The notes below the pieces were generated by a model. That model worked only from the letters and a program-made list of their open reading frames with translations. It was not told the DNA's origin and ran no database searches. A stretch of DNA of 64,000 nt from JBCCSZ01 sp039821145 (GTDB lineage: Bacteria > Bacteroidota > Bacteroidia > Chitinophagales > Saprospiraceae), in contig JBCBOS010000006.1 of the NCBI GenBank assembly GCA_039821145.1, forward strand, positions 62,001 to 126,000, given 5' to 3'. Of the stretch, positions 45,808-54,427 are shown one piece after another (the stretch's first letter is position 1; each line of letters opens with the position of its first letter). The position numbers and the translations under genes are program-made.

Positions 45808-46048
45808 GGGGGCAATATAAGAATAAATGCCCGTGTTGCGACAACGAATTGGGCGACTTGATCACTCATTTTGTCTAATAAATCAAGCAGATAATGGGAT
45901 AAAATCGTTATTTTTTCGCTGGTATTCGGATTGTTGCCAACATGGACCTTACTCCACGAGCAACGCAAAGCCAATGTACCCGAAGCGGCGACAGAGCGTC
46001 AGGGCTCAACAATTGACTCAATAGGCCAGCAAATACAAAGAAGGGAAT

Positions 46049-46609
46049 ATGTTCAATTTCGAAGCAAACATCGTCAAGCGGAGACGAATCAGCAAAAGTC
46101 GACTTTTTTACGGACTGTTGTCAGTGGTGGCACTGGTGTACATGGGCATCAGCTACCTCCAGTACGGGTCTGTGTCTGTCCTGGAGCGCTTGGTCAATCA
46201 AATCGGGCTGTACGACTACATGGACTGGATTTACCTAGGCGTTTTTGCCACCCTCTTGATTTTGATCTTTCCTGCAGTACATACCTTGTTTCGCAAAAAA
46301 ACAGTGGTTGGTGGCAAAGTCAGTTTTGACGAAGAGAATTTGCAAATCGTCAAAGGCAGAGACAAATACCTCATCCCCGAGGAACAGCTGCAACAGATGG
46401 AATTTCAGCTCAAGGCCTTGCCATCTGGCAATCGAAAGAAGGAAGACCAACTCTTTGGCGGCAGCTTCATGAAAATCCCTACCAAGAAAGGCACCTTTGA
46501 ATGCGAACTGGACATTGACTCGCCCAGACAAAAAGAAAAGCTGTTGGAAATGATCGAATTTCTCAAAATTGAGCACGACGTAAAGGTCAAGATCAAGGAG
46601 ACGAAATAA
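46049..46609 (+). CDS. Hypothetical membrane protein with cytoplasmic tail
   Basis: A 186-residue protein with two membrane segments (about 22-40 and 58-78) and a charged cytoplasmic C-terminal domain of about 100 residues ('VSFDEENLQIVKGRDKYLIPEEQLQQMEFQL'). The tail resembles the PH-like/YcxB-like folds found behind two membrane helices, though I cannot assign a family with confidence. It is divergent from the atypical Clp gene across 241 bases, so the two may share control. Confidence 0.7.
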   Translation: MFNFEANIVKRRRISKSRLFYGLLSVVALVYMGISYLQYGSVSVLERLVNQIGLYDYMDWIYLGVFATLLILIFPAVHTLFRKKTVVGGKVSFDEENLQIVKGRDKYLIPEEQLQQMEFQLKALPSGNRKKEDQLFGGSFMKIPTKKGTFECELDIDSPRQKEKLLEMIEFLKIEHDVKVKIKETK

Positions 46610-46622
46610 GCTCTCATATTCC

Positions 46623-46656
46623 GTCTAGACCAAGTATGCCAACACCTGGTCTAGAC
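46623..46656. terminator. Convergent-gene hairpin
   Basis: GTCTAGACCA (46623-46632) and TGGTCTAGAC (46647-46656) form a perfect 10-bp stem with a 14-base loop in the gap between two convergent genes. No T tract follows on either side. Confidence 0.5.
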
Positions 46657-46665
46657 CGCACACCA

Positions 46666-47223
46666 TCAGTTGCCAGCTCCCACTTCGATGCCCTCGTAGC
46701 GATTCCATCCGAAGGTCAGCCCAAACTTTCGCTTGGCTCCTTTCTTGAGCAATTTGCGGGCCTCCGGATCGAAGTACAGCATGTGAATTTTCTCGGTAAA
46801 AGCAAGAATGGATTGGGCAAAGGTGCGCGGGCGAACAAACATTCCACAGGTTTGATCCAGATACTCGCGCATGTCCTCCGTGTCGTAGCACAGCACCGGA
46901 AGACCAAAAGCCAGGGCTTCGGGGATGATCTCACCGATGCTTTCCTGCAGTGGCAAGAACAACACAGATGCCGCTTGGTAGACATTGCGGATGACCTTTT
47001 CATCATCGGAAGAGACGACTTCGATCAAATCCTGCAACTTGTACCTCTCTGCAGATTCCCGGATGTGGATGTGCCCCACTTCTCCAGCAATCATGTACAG
47101 ACGAATGCGCCTTTGGTGCTTGGATGTCAACTGAAAATAAAATTCTGAGAAGGATTCTAGAACGGTGTCGATTTCCTCAGGGGTCATAAAATCGGCTAGA
47201 GAAAGGATGTTAAAAAACGTCAT
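46666..47223 (-). CDS. Stand-alone C-terminal half of a GT-B glycosyltransferase
   Basis: The 185-residue product corresponds only to the nucleotide-sugar-binding half of family 4-type glycosyltransferases: 'IRLYMIAGEVGH', 'VVSSDDEKVIRNVYQAASVLFLPLQESIGEIIPEALAFGLPVLCYD' read as a block, and the C-terminal helix. The acceptor-binding N-terminal half is missing, and nothing upstream within 500 bases encodes it. It could be a remnant, a partner subunit, or a regulatory protein. The conserved Glu of the ESIGEIIPEAL motif is kept, so it is not obviously decayed. Confidence 0.75.
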   Translation of the reverse strand: MTFFNILSLADFMTPEEIDTVLESFSEFYFQLTSKHQRRIRLYMIAGEVGHIHIRESAERYKLQDLIEVVSSDDEKVIRNVYQAASVLFLPLQESIGEIIPEALAFGLPVLCYDTEDMREYLDQTCGMFVRPRTFAQSILAFTEKIHMLYFDPEARKLLKKGAKRKFGLTFGWNRYEGIEVGAGN

Positions 47224-47417
47224 AATAATAGTGATTTGTGGCTCTCAAACAATTGCCATACGACCATTGGCCGCTTGGCTTTTGCAGTATTAGACGTTTT
47301 TTACGAAGGGGACTACTTCCCAAATGCTTTTCGCACTCGGTATTTGTTGTAATAAGCAGAATGATTGCTGTCAAATTGTTGAAATATCTTTGGTCAAAAA
47401 AAACAAATCAATCGGGT

Positions 47418-47447
47418 TTTGTGACAGGCAAAAAATATGTACATTTG
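47418..47447 (+). promoter_or_regulatory. Bacteroidota-type promoter
   Basis: TTTG at 47418-47421 and TACATTTG at 47440-47447 are separated by 18 bases, close to the known spacing of the -33 and -7 elements. Predicted transcription starts near 47452, giving a leader of about 270 bases before the sigma-54-type regulator, or a separate small RNA. Confidence 0.6.
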
Positions 47448-47467
47448 CGGTCTGGTTTAGCAGGTAA

Positions 47468-47490
47468 ATGCTTTGGCATTCCCAGAGCAT
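47468..47490 (+). repeat. 9-bp hairpin in the leader
   Basis: ATGCTTTGG (47468-47476) pairs with CCAGAGCAT (47482-47490), one G-T wobble, around the loop CATTC. It lies about 15 bases after the predicted start of transcription. GGTTCAATTC follows at 47497, reminiscent of a tRNA T-loop, but no full cloverleaf can be built. Confidence 0.45.
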
Positions 47491-47724
47491 AACAGATGGT
47501 TCAATTCATTACGTAGAGTACAAAAATCAAAGGCCGTTGTCCGGCACTTGAATACCGGTCCAAAAATTTTCATTCATTTGCGAATCTATTTTCAAAATCA
47601 GGCAACAAATCACTGACCAAGCCTGTAAAGAAAATAGACTTGCTGCAGAGAGCGAATGCCGATTGGTGAGTCTTCACACACATTCACTACCCGGATTCGA
47701 TAGATAGTAACAAATACGGAGGTA

Positions 47725-49104
47725 ATGGCCAAGACACCTTCCCCAGCTAAAGTATTCATCGTAGAAGACGATCCCCTATTTGTAAAATTGGTTCGATACG
47801 TCTTCGAGATGAATCCCGACAATGAGATATACATCTTCTCGTCGGGCCGACAGTGCATTGACAAACTGCACCTCAACCCCTCCATCATATCACTGGACTA
47901 CAGCCTACCCGATATGAATGGCAAAGTGGTATTGGAAAAAATCAGAAACTACAACTCCAACATTGAAGTCATCATCTTATCGGGGCAAAAGGACATATCC
48001 GTGGCCGTCCAACTCCTCAAAGATGGGGCTTACGACTACATCGTCAAAGACGAAAATACCAAGGAAAGCCTACTCAGCTCCCTCAATAAGCTCCGCCAAA
48101 AGTTGTTTCTCAAACAAGAAGTGGAACAGCTCAAGGATGAATTGAGCGACAAATATGCCTTCAAGAGCACCATCATTGGCAACAGCATCTCGATGCAAAA
48201 AATCTTTCGACTCATCGAAAAGGCCATCCGCACCAATATATCGGTCTCCATCACGGGAGAGACGGGTACGGGAAAGGAAGTCGTTGCCAAAAGCATCCAC
48301 TACAGTTCGGATCGCCGCAAGGGACCGTTCATTCCCGTCAATGTCAGTGCCATCCCAAAGGATTTGCTGGAAAGTGAAATGTTTGGCTATGAAAAGGGAG
48401 CCTTCACCGGCGCCACCACCCGCAAACCCGGCAAATTCGAGTTGGCAGACAAGGGAACGCTCTTTCTGGATGAGATTGCAGAAATGGACATCAACCTACA
48501 GTCCAAACTGCTGCGGGCACTTCAGGAAAGAGAAGTAACACGAATCGGAGGCACCAGCTCCATTTCCTTCGACGTGCGCATCATCGCCGCCACCCACAAA
48601 GACTTGGCCGAGGAGGTCAATGCTGGCAATTTCCGAGAAGACCTCTACTACCGCCTGCTGGGCCTGCCCATCGAAATCCCCCCCCTCCGGGAAAGAGGCA
48701 ATGATGTCTTGCTGCTGATCCGCCACTTCCTCCAAGAATTTTGCAAAGCCAACCAACTCGGCAAAAAGACCCTCTCCAAAGCCGCCAAGGAAAAACTGCT
48801 CAGCTACAGCTATCCGGGCAACGTGCGCGAACTCAAAGCCATCATCGAACTGTCGACTGTCATGGCCGAAGACAGCGTCATCCAGGCGGACGACATCCAG
48901 TTCAACAGCCCCAGGCGCATGGCGTCCTTTCTGTCCAAAGAACTCAGCTTGAAGGAATACAATCGGGAAATCATCTACCATTTTTTAAAAAAATACAACC
49001 GAGACGTTTTATTGGTCGCCAAAAAGCTTGATATTGGCAAGTCAACCATCTACCGAATGCTCAAAGAAGAGGGAAGCAAAATCGACGAGGCCAGCGAGTC
49101 ATAA
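47725..49104 (+). CDS. Sigma-54-dependent NtrC-family response regulator
   Basis: The 459-residue regulator has an N-terminal receiver domain with the acidic pair in VEDDP and phospho-acceptor Asp58 (LDYSLP). A central AAA activator domain follows, with Walker A GETGTGKE (near 178), the sigma-54 contact motif GAFTGA (near 227) and 'LFLDEIAEM' Walker B (near 250). A C-terminal Fis-type helix-turn-helix is near 415-450 ('LLVAKKLDIGKSTIYRMLKE'). It should activate sigma-54 promoters when phosphorylated. It is followed after 61 bases by a multi-PAS histidine kinase in the same direction, the most likely partner. GGAGG lies just before its ATG. Confidence 0.93.
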   Translation: MAKTPSPAKVFIVEDDPLFVKLVRYVFEMNPDNEIYIFSSGRQCIDKLHLNPSIISLDYSLPDMNGKVVLEKIRNYNSNIEVIILSGQKDISVAVQLLKDGAYDYIVKDENTKESLLSSLNKLRQKLFLKQEVEQLKDELSDKYAFKSTIIGNSISMQKIFRLIEKAIRTNISVSITGETGTGKEVVAKSIHYSSDRRKGPFIPVNVSAIPKDLLESEMFGYEKGAFTGATTRKPGKFELADKGTLFLDEIAEMDINLQSKLLRALQEREVTRIGGTSSISFDVRIIAATHKDLAEEVNAGNFREDLYYRLLGLPIEIPPLRERGNDVLLLIRHFLQEFCKANQLGKKTLSKAAKEKLLSYSYPGNVRELKAIIELSTVMAEDSVIQADDIQFNSPRRMASFLSKELSLKEYNREIIYHFLKKYNRDVLLVAKKLDIGKSTIYRMLKEEGSKIDEASES

Positions 49105-49165
49105 AACGAGCCTTTTTTGAGTGTGTCACTTCCCCCTGGTCACATTGGTAGTCAATCTAGATCGA

Positions 49166-52100
49166 ATGACAATCGGAGATCGCAGCCATCATTCCTACGA
49201 GTTTTTGTTTTCTCTCAGTCTATCCTTTGGAGATGTACTTGGGCTGGAGGAAAGTTGCCGCAGTTTTCTGGAAGCCGTCCACAAGCATCCCAACTGCCGC
49301 TATGGAGGCTGCTGGATCAAAGTGGAACAAGATGCTCCTCACTGTGTCCTATACCAAAAAAAGCCCACCAAAAACAAGACGCACAAAGACCAGTCGGCCA
49401 TCCTCGATTATTTGGGGCGCAAACAATATGCACTGCTCAGTGCCGACGAGCCTCTCTTTGCGCAGATCAAGCATCGAAAAAATGTCCAATCGGGTTGTTA
49501 CCACCTTTTTCGACTCAAGCAACTGGGTTTTTTGGTCCTCTACACCAAAAGCGATGTCTTCCCCCTGGAACCATCGGCCTTTCGCCAACTCACTGGGCAG
49601 CTGGGCCGACATCTGACCCAATGCTGGGAAAAAGAACGACAAGACCAACAAATCCACCACCTACAGGAGATCAACCAACGCAGCAACCTCATCCTGGAAA
49701 GCATCGGGGAGGGCTACATCCTGGCAGACAAGGACCTCAACATCGTCTATGTCAACGACCAGATCTGTGAGATGTCTGGCTACAAAAGGGATGAAATCGT
49801 TGGATACAAGGTCTTCGAAATCATGTACGATTGGGAAAAGACCAATCAATTCCAAGAACTCATTGTCGAAAGCCTGAAGGGACAGACGGTGGAGTTTGAA
49901 GACTGGCACATCCACAAGCAGACGGGAGAAAAATGGTGGGCACTCATCAAAATACGTCCCATCAGAGATGCAGCCGGAGAGCACATTGGCAACATTGCAA
50001 CCATCATCGACGTGACGGAGCTGACAGAGGCCCGGCTGGATATGAAAATGAGTGAAGCGCGCTATCGCTCTCTATTTGAAACCGCCTTTGACGGCATCAT
50101 CGTTTTCGATGGCAATACCGAAAAACCCATTTCCTGCAACAAGAAAGCCCTCGACTACTTCCAGATGACAGAGGAAGAGTTTTTGAACGCCTCTCCCCTG
50201 GAACTCAGCCCGGTCTACCAGAGCAATGGGCAACGCTCTAAGGACATGCGAAAGCGAATTTTGAAGAAACTCAATGAAGAGGGACAGGTTCATTACGAGT
50301 GGACCCATCTGTTGCCCGACGGCAGCCCATTGCACACAGAGATTTCTTCTTTTCAACTCCCCTTGTCGGGCCAAAAACATCGGACGGTCCTGTTCAGAGA
50401 CATCACCGAGCGCAAAAAAACACAGGAAGCCCTTCGGGAAAACGAGGAACGGCTGAGCTTGGCATTGGAGGCAGGGCAATTGGGGACCTGGGACTGGAAC
50501 ATCAAGACGGGGGAAACCGTTTACAACCGTCGCTGGGCAGAAATGCTGGGCTATGAGTTGGACGAAATCCAGCCCAATGACAAATCCTTCAACGAGCTGG
50601 TACACCCGGATGATCTTTCGACGGTCTTGGACAGAATCCAGGAACATCTGGATGGGAAGACGCCATTTTTCGAGTTGGAAGCCCGCATGATTGCCAAAGA
50701 CGGCAGCATCAAATGGATCTATGATCTGGGCAAAGTCACCGCCTACGACCGGGAGAATACCCCCTTGCGGGCCACCGGCATTCACATCGACATCAGCCGG
50801 ATGAAGCAGTCCGAGCAGATCATCAGGGAAAGTGAACAACGCTTTCGACAACTGTTTGAAGCGCTGCAGGAAAGCGAACAAAATCTTCGGGAAGCCCAAC
50901 AAATGGCCAATCTCGGGAGCTGGACCTACGATCTGAGGGCCAATACCATCGAATGGTCAGAAGAAATCTACCGGCTCTTTGAGCTGGACCCATCGGAATC
51001 AGAGCCTTCCTATGATACCTATTTGGAAAGCATCCATCCCGATGATCGGCCAAAGATCAATGCAGCCGTGGAGAAAGCCGTCGCCCATGGAAAGGCCTAC
51101 GAGCTCAACCTCAGGCACTACGGTTCCAGTGGGAAACTCTTCTACACCATCGCCAGAGGCAAGCCCATCTACGAAAACGGACAGGTGGTCAAGCTGGTGG
51201 GAACGGCCCAGGATGTCACCAACCAAAAGTTGGCCGAAGAGGCCATTCTGGAGACCAATCGAAAGTACATCGACCTATTTGAAAACATGTACGATGCCTT
51301 GATCATCACCGATGCAGAGGGCCGATTCATCGACGCCAACAAGGCAGCCCAAAAAATGCTCGGCTACGAACTGGACGAGCTTACACAACTTCGCATACCA
51401 GAGGTGGTACACCCTGATGACATCGACAGATCGCAGAGGTACCTCCAACAACTCATCGACAAGGGATTCTACAGCAATTACGAAGGCCGGATCATCACCA
51501 AGAGCGGAAAGATCCGCTACCTGCAAGTCAACTCCAATGCCATCTATCGAGATGGAGAATTCTCTGGTTCGAGGGACATTGCCCGCGATGTGACCGAACT
51601 GAAAGAGGCAGAGCAAAAGCGGGAAAAACTCCTTCAGGAACTGGAAGAAGTCAATCAGGAGTTGAAAGACTTTGCCTATGTGGTATCGCACGACCTCAAG
51701 GCACCACTGCGAGCCATTGGGTCCTTGTCGCATTGGATTTCAGAGGATTACAAAGATGTCTTGGACCAAAGTGGTCGCCAACAATTGGACCTGCTCGTCA
51801 ACCGGGTCAACCGGATGCACAACTTCATCGAAGGCATTTTGGAGTATTCGCGCATTGGCCGGATCAAGATCGACAAAGAAAAGGTAGCCTTGGGCAAGAT
51901 GGTCGACGAGATTTGCGACACATTGGATGTGCCCGACTCTTTCGACATTGCCATGAAGGAACCCCTTCCCATCATTTTTGCAGAGCGAATTCGGATGGAA
52001 CAGCTTTTCCAGAACTTGATCAGCAACGCCATCAAATACAATGACAAGGCCAAAGGCCAATTGAGAATCGGATACCTAGACATCGGCGAGTACCATCAGT

Positions 52101-52315
52101 TCCGCTTGGCAGACAATGGGCCGGGCATCGAGGAGAAGTACCACGAAAAGATCTTTCAAATCTTCCAGACCCTACAAGCCAGAGACAAATTTGAGAGTAC
52201 AGGCATCGGTCTGACGATTGTCAAAAGGATTGTACAGCACTACGGTGGAAAGATAAAAGTGACGTCGAGCCAGGGAATGGGGACGACATTTGAATTTACT
52301 TTGAAAAAATACTAA
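49166..52315 (+). CDS. Multi-PAS sensor histidine kinase
   Basis: A 1049-residue cytoplasmic kinase without membrane segments. A GAF-like N-terminal region (about 10-150) precedes five PAS domains (beginning near 175, 298, 429, 572 and 700), several with PAC ends such as 'DITERKKTQEA'. The HisKA domain carries His842 in VVSHDLKAPLRA. The HATPase domain (about 930-1049) has 'NLISNAIKYND' N box, 'DNGPGIEEKYHEKIFQIFQ' G1/F boxes and 'STGIGLTIVKRIV' G2. The ATG at 49166 is preferred to an upstream GTG at 49121. Ligand or light/redox sensing is possible, but cofactors cannot be read. The architecture and the small regulator that follows resemble phytochrome-type Cph1/Rcp1 systems. Confidence 0.93.
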   Translation: MTIGDRSHHSYEFLFSLSLSFGDVLGLEESCRSFLEAVHKHPNCRYGGCWIKVEQDAPHCVLYQKKPTKNKTHKDQSAILDYLGRKQYALLSADEPLFAQIKHRKNVQSGCYHLFRLKQLGFLVLYTKSDVFPLEPSAFRQLTGQLGRHLTQCWEKERQDQQIHHLQEINQRSNLILESIGEGYILADKDLNIVYVNDQICEMSGYKRDEIVGYKVFEIMYDWEKTNQFQELIVESLKGQTVEFEDWHIHKQTGEKWWALIKIRPIRDAAGEHIGNIATIIDVTELTEARLDMKMSEARYRSLFETAFDGIIVFDGNTEKPISCNKKALDYFQMTEEEFLNASPLELSPVYQSNGQRSKDMRKRILKKLNEEGQVHYEWTHLLPDGSPLHTEISSFQLPLSGQKHRTVLFRDITERKKTQEALRENEERLSLALEAGQLGTWDWNIKTGETVYNRRWAEMLGYELDEIQPNDKSFNELVHPDDLSTVLDRIQEHLDGKTPFFELEARMIAKDGSIKWIYDLGKVTAYDRENTPLRATGIHIDISRMKQSEQIIRESEQRFRQLFEALQESEQNLREAQQMANLGSWTYDLRANTIEWSEEIYRLFELDPSESEPSYDTYLESIHPDDRPKINAAVEKAVAHGKAYELNLRHYGSSGKLFYTIARGKPIYENGQVVKLVGTAQDVTNQKLAEEAILETNRKYIDLFENMYDALIITDAEGRFIDANKAAQKMLGYELDELTQLRIPEVVHPDDIDRSQRYLQQLIDKGFYSNYEGRIITKSGKIRYLQVNSNAIYRDGEFSGSRDIARDVTELKEAEQKREKLLQELEEVNQELKDFAYVVSHDLKAPLRAIGSLSHWISEDYKDVLDQSGRQQLDLLVNRVNRMHNFIEGILEYSRIGRIKIDKEKVALGKMVDEICDTLDVPDSFDIAMKEPLPIIFAERIRMEQLFQNLISNAIKYNDKAKGQLRIGYLDIGEYHQFRLADNGPGIEEKYHEKIFQIFQTLQARDKFESTGIGLTIVKRIVQHYGGKIKVTSSQGMGTTFEFTLKKY

Positions 52316-52318
52316 CTT

Positions 52319-52326
52319 TAGATTTG
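52319..52326 (+). promoter_or_regulatory. -7 promoter element after the kinase gene
   Basis: TAGATTTG fits TAnnTTTG and starts three bases after the kinase stop. A TTTG at 52300-52303 lies 15 bases upstream, a little short for the usual spacing. It would allow separate expression of the small response regulator. Confidence 0.4.
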
Positions 52327-52419
52327 TAGATGATATGTTGCAAAATTAACTTTCGCTTCATTGTCTCACCAACAACTTGAAAAGAGCCTGGCAATCAAAA
52401 AACCTCATCATTGAGAATA

Positions 52420-52830
52420 ATGAAAAGACTTGACCCGATCCTCTTGATCGAGGACGATTATGTGGATGCTCTCACAGTGCAACGAGCATTGAAGGACATT
52501 GACGTGAAGAACCAAGTGATCCATATCGAAAACGGGGAAGATGCCATCCAATACCTGAAAAATACTGGCTCCCTGAGACCTTGCATCATCTTGCTGGATC
52601 TCAACATGCCCAGAATGAATGGACTGGAATTTCTGGAAGTGGCCAAAACCGATGAGCATCTGCGTTCCATCCCCATTGTGGTTCTCACCACATCGACAGA
52701 ACACAAGGACCGACACGAAAGCTTCAACCACAGTGTTGCAGGGTACATGGTGAAGCCCATCGACTACGACGAATTTGTCGACATGATGAGGACCATCTCC
52801 GCCTATTGGACCAAAAGCGAATTGCCCTAA
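52420..52830 (+). CDS. Single-domain response regulator (Rcp1-like)
   Basis: The 136-residue protein is a lone receiver domain: the acidic pair is in LLIEDDYVD, phospho-acceptor Asp60 in ILLDLNMPRMNG, the Thr of VVLTTS near 88 and Lys of MVKPID near 110. The inserted loop after alpha-1 and the C-terminal 'YDEFVDMMRTISAYW' are typical of the Rcp1 type that pairs with bacteriophytochrome-like kinases. It has no output domain, so it probably relays phosphate to another protein, for example through the HPt domain encoded next. It starts about 100 bases after the kinase gene. Confidence 0.92.
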   Translation: MKRLDPILLIEDDYVDALTVQRALKDIDVKNQVIHIENGEDAIQYLKNTGSLRPCIILLDLNMPRMNGLEFLEVAKTDEHLRSIPIVVLTTSTEHKDRHESFNHSVAGYMVKPIDYDEFVDMMRTISAYWTKSELP

Positions 52831-53036
52831 ACCAAGCAGCACAAGAAAACCAGCCCCAAGGCTGATGCAACAGCAATGATCTATGAGCGCATCAACGCAT
52901 TGCTGTTTCTATTGTTGACAATACACACAATACCGACCCTGGATCACAGTCATTCCGATCCAAGGCATGCCACTCCTGAGAAAATTGCCATCGAGGCCAA
53001 ATAAATACATACATCACACGATCCCCCAAAGCACGG

Positions 53037-53816
53037 ATGATAAAATTATTACTTGTGGAAGACGACATAGTGGATCAGATGGCCATTTTACGGATGGTCA
53101 AACAGCATCGCTCTTCTTTCCAACTCAAAACAGCGGATTCCCTTGCTGCAGCCACCAATATCCTCAAGGAGGCCGACGTAGACCTGATCATTTCCGATTA
53201 CAATCTGGGAGATGGTTCTGCCATGGAATTGCTGGAAAAATACCAGGACATTCCCATCATTCTCATTACGGGGCTCAACGATTCGGACTCCATCCGGCGT
53301 TTCAAAAAGGCCGGAGCTGCCGAAGTGTTGGTCAAGGACAATCAACTCGAATACATCCGCAACCTCCCGGCTTTGATCGAGCAGACCTTCCATTTGCCCG
53401 AAAGTGGCAAGGTGGGATCACACGACAGTGGCCACTCGGATGCCTCGCGCCAGTCCAGATCGGCCTCCCGCATCATCAATCTGTCCTTTTTGTCCAACAC
53501 CTTTGATGGCAACAAAAGCCTGATCGGGGAAATGGTGCAAACCTTTTTGGACCAAAACCCTGTCGACTTGCAAAAGCTGACCGAATCGCTCGAACGAGAG
53601 AACTTGGACACCGCCCAGTTGATGGCCCACAAGATCAAATCGGGCTACAAACTCATGGGCATGCGAACACAGGAAGAGCTGGCAGAAAAAATTGAGCTGC
53701 AGTCGGCCGATCCTTCCGTCGAAATTGGCGACCTTCGCCTTTTGGCCACCCAATTGGTTGAAGGCACCCAGCAGGCTTATGGCTTGCTGATCGAACAGCT
53801 TCGAGCATTTCAATGA
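53037..53816 (+). CDS. Receiver domain fused to a C-terminal HPt domain
   Basis: A 259-residue protein. The receiver domain (1-120) has VEDD (7-10), Asp54 in IISDYNLGDG and the Lys of VLVKDNQ near 100. A hydrophilic linker rich in Ser and His (about 122-145) leads to a helical HPt domain (about 148-259) with the probable phospho-transfer His198 in MAHKIKSGYKLMG. It could act as phosphate acceptor and donor in a multi-step relay with the neighbouring kinase and regulators. No DNA-binding domain is present. Confidence 0.9.
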   Translation: MIKLLLVEDDIVDQMAILRMVKQHRSSFQLKTADSLAAATNILKEADVDLIISDYNLGDGSAMELLEKYQDIPIILITGLNDSDSIRRFKKAGAAEVLVKDNQLEYIRNLPALIEQTFHLPESGKVGSHDSGHSDASRQSRSASRIINLSFLSNTFDGNKSLIGEMVQTFLDQNPVDLQKLTESLERENLDTAQLMAHKIKSGYKLMGMRTQEELAEKIELQSADPSVEIGDLRLLATQLVEGTQQAYGLLIEQLRAFQ

Positions 53817-53849
53817 CTGGGTAAACACTGACAAGACAAGTTTTCTTTC

Positions 53850-54311
53850 ATGCAATTGTTGCCCATCGATTTCAGCCCCTACGCCTCCGCCCTCCGAATC
53901 AAACGGCAAGACGGCCAACGATGGGTTTTCGACCCCATTCGCCGCAAATACCTGGTGCTCACCCCTGAAGAATTCGTCCGCCAATTGCTCCTGCACCATT
54001 TCATCCACGACTGCCAATACAATCCCAATCGGATCAGTGTGGAGCGCAAACTCTTGGTCAATGGCTTGGAGCGCCGCTACGATGTCCTGGTATTTGATCT
54101 ACAAATGGCACCATTCCTCCTCGTCGAGTGCAAGGCCCCCGAAGTGGAACTCGACCAGTCGACCTGCGACCAGATTGCCCGCTACAACATGACCCTGCAG
54201 GTCCCCTATCTGATGATGACCAACGGCAGAAGCAATCTGTGCTGCCAAATGGATTACAAAGAAAAACAATATGAATATTTGAATCAGCTCCCCGCCTACC
54301 CTAGCCACTGA
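53850..54311 (+). CDS. HsdR_N-type (PD-(D/E)XK fold) protein
   Basis: The 153-residue protein matches the 'type I restriction enzyme R protein N-terminal' family that occurs as a free-standing gene throughout Bacteroidota. The core signature is 'RRYDVLVFDLQMAPFLLVECKAP' as a block, with Asp near 79 and the E-C-K motif near 92-94, typical of the PD-(D/E)XK nuclease fold. 'ISVERKLLVNG' upstream provides the conserved Glu. No hsdM or hsdS gene is nearby, so a classical restriction role is unlikely. Start at 53850 is 33 bases after the HPt gene. Confidence 0.85.
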   Translation: MQLLPIDFSPYASALRIKRQDGQRWVFDPIRRKYLVLTPEEFVRQLLLHHFIHDCQYNPNRISVERKLLVNGLERRYDVLVFDLQMAPFLLVECKAPEVELDQSTCDQIARYNMTLQVPYLMMTNGRSNLCCQMDYKEKQYEYLNQLPAYPSH

Positions 54312-54372
54312 GCTTGCCCTCTGAAGAAGACGAACAAAATTCTTCGACATTCTGAAATATCCACCAGAATCC

Positions 54373-54403
54373 GTAATTTGCAGGCGGTACGATACCAAAT
54401 TAC
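54373..54403. repeat. Inverted repeat upstream of tdh-kbl
   Basis: GTAATTTG (54373-54380) is the exact complement of CAAATTAC (54396-54403), with an inner GGTA/TACC pair around the loop CGA. It lies 25 bases before the tdh start codon and could be an operator or a leader hairpin. Confidence 0.5.
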
Positions 54404-54427
54404 AGAGCAACATTCCTGTTCCTAACC

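Larger units (their letters stand above)
47224..47724. other. Intergenic region with promoter and hairpin
   Basis: About 500 bases without a supported protein gene. It contains the probable promoter at 47418-47447 and a 9-bp hairpin at 47468-47490, followed by a long leader to the response-regulator start at 47725, where a good ribosome site GGAGG (47718-47722) stands unusually close to the ATG. Confidence 0.55.

Noticed and set aside
47447..47520. Possible degenerate tRNA gene (GGTTCAATTC and an anticodon-like stem)
   Set aside because: No 7-bp acceptor stem, the T stem does not pair properly, and the base before the putative anticodon is not T.
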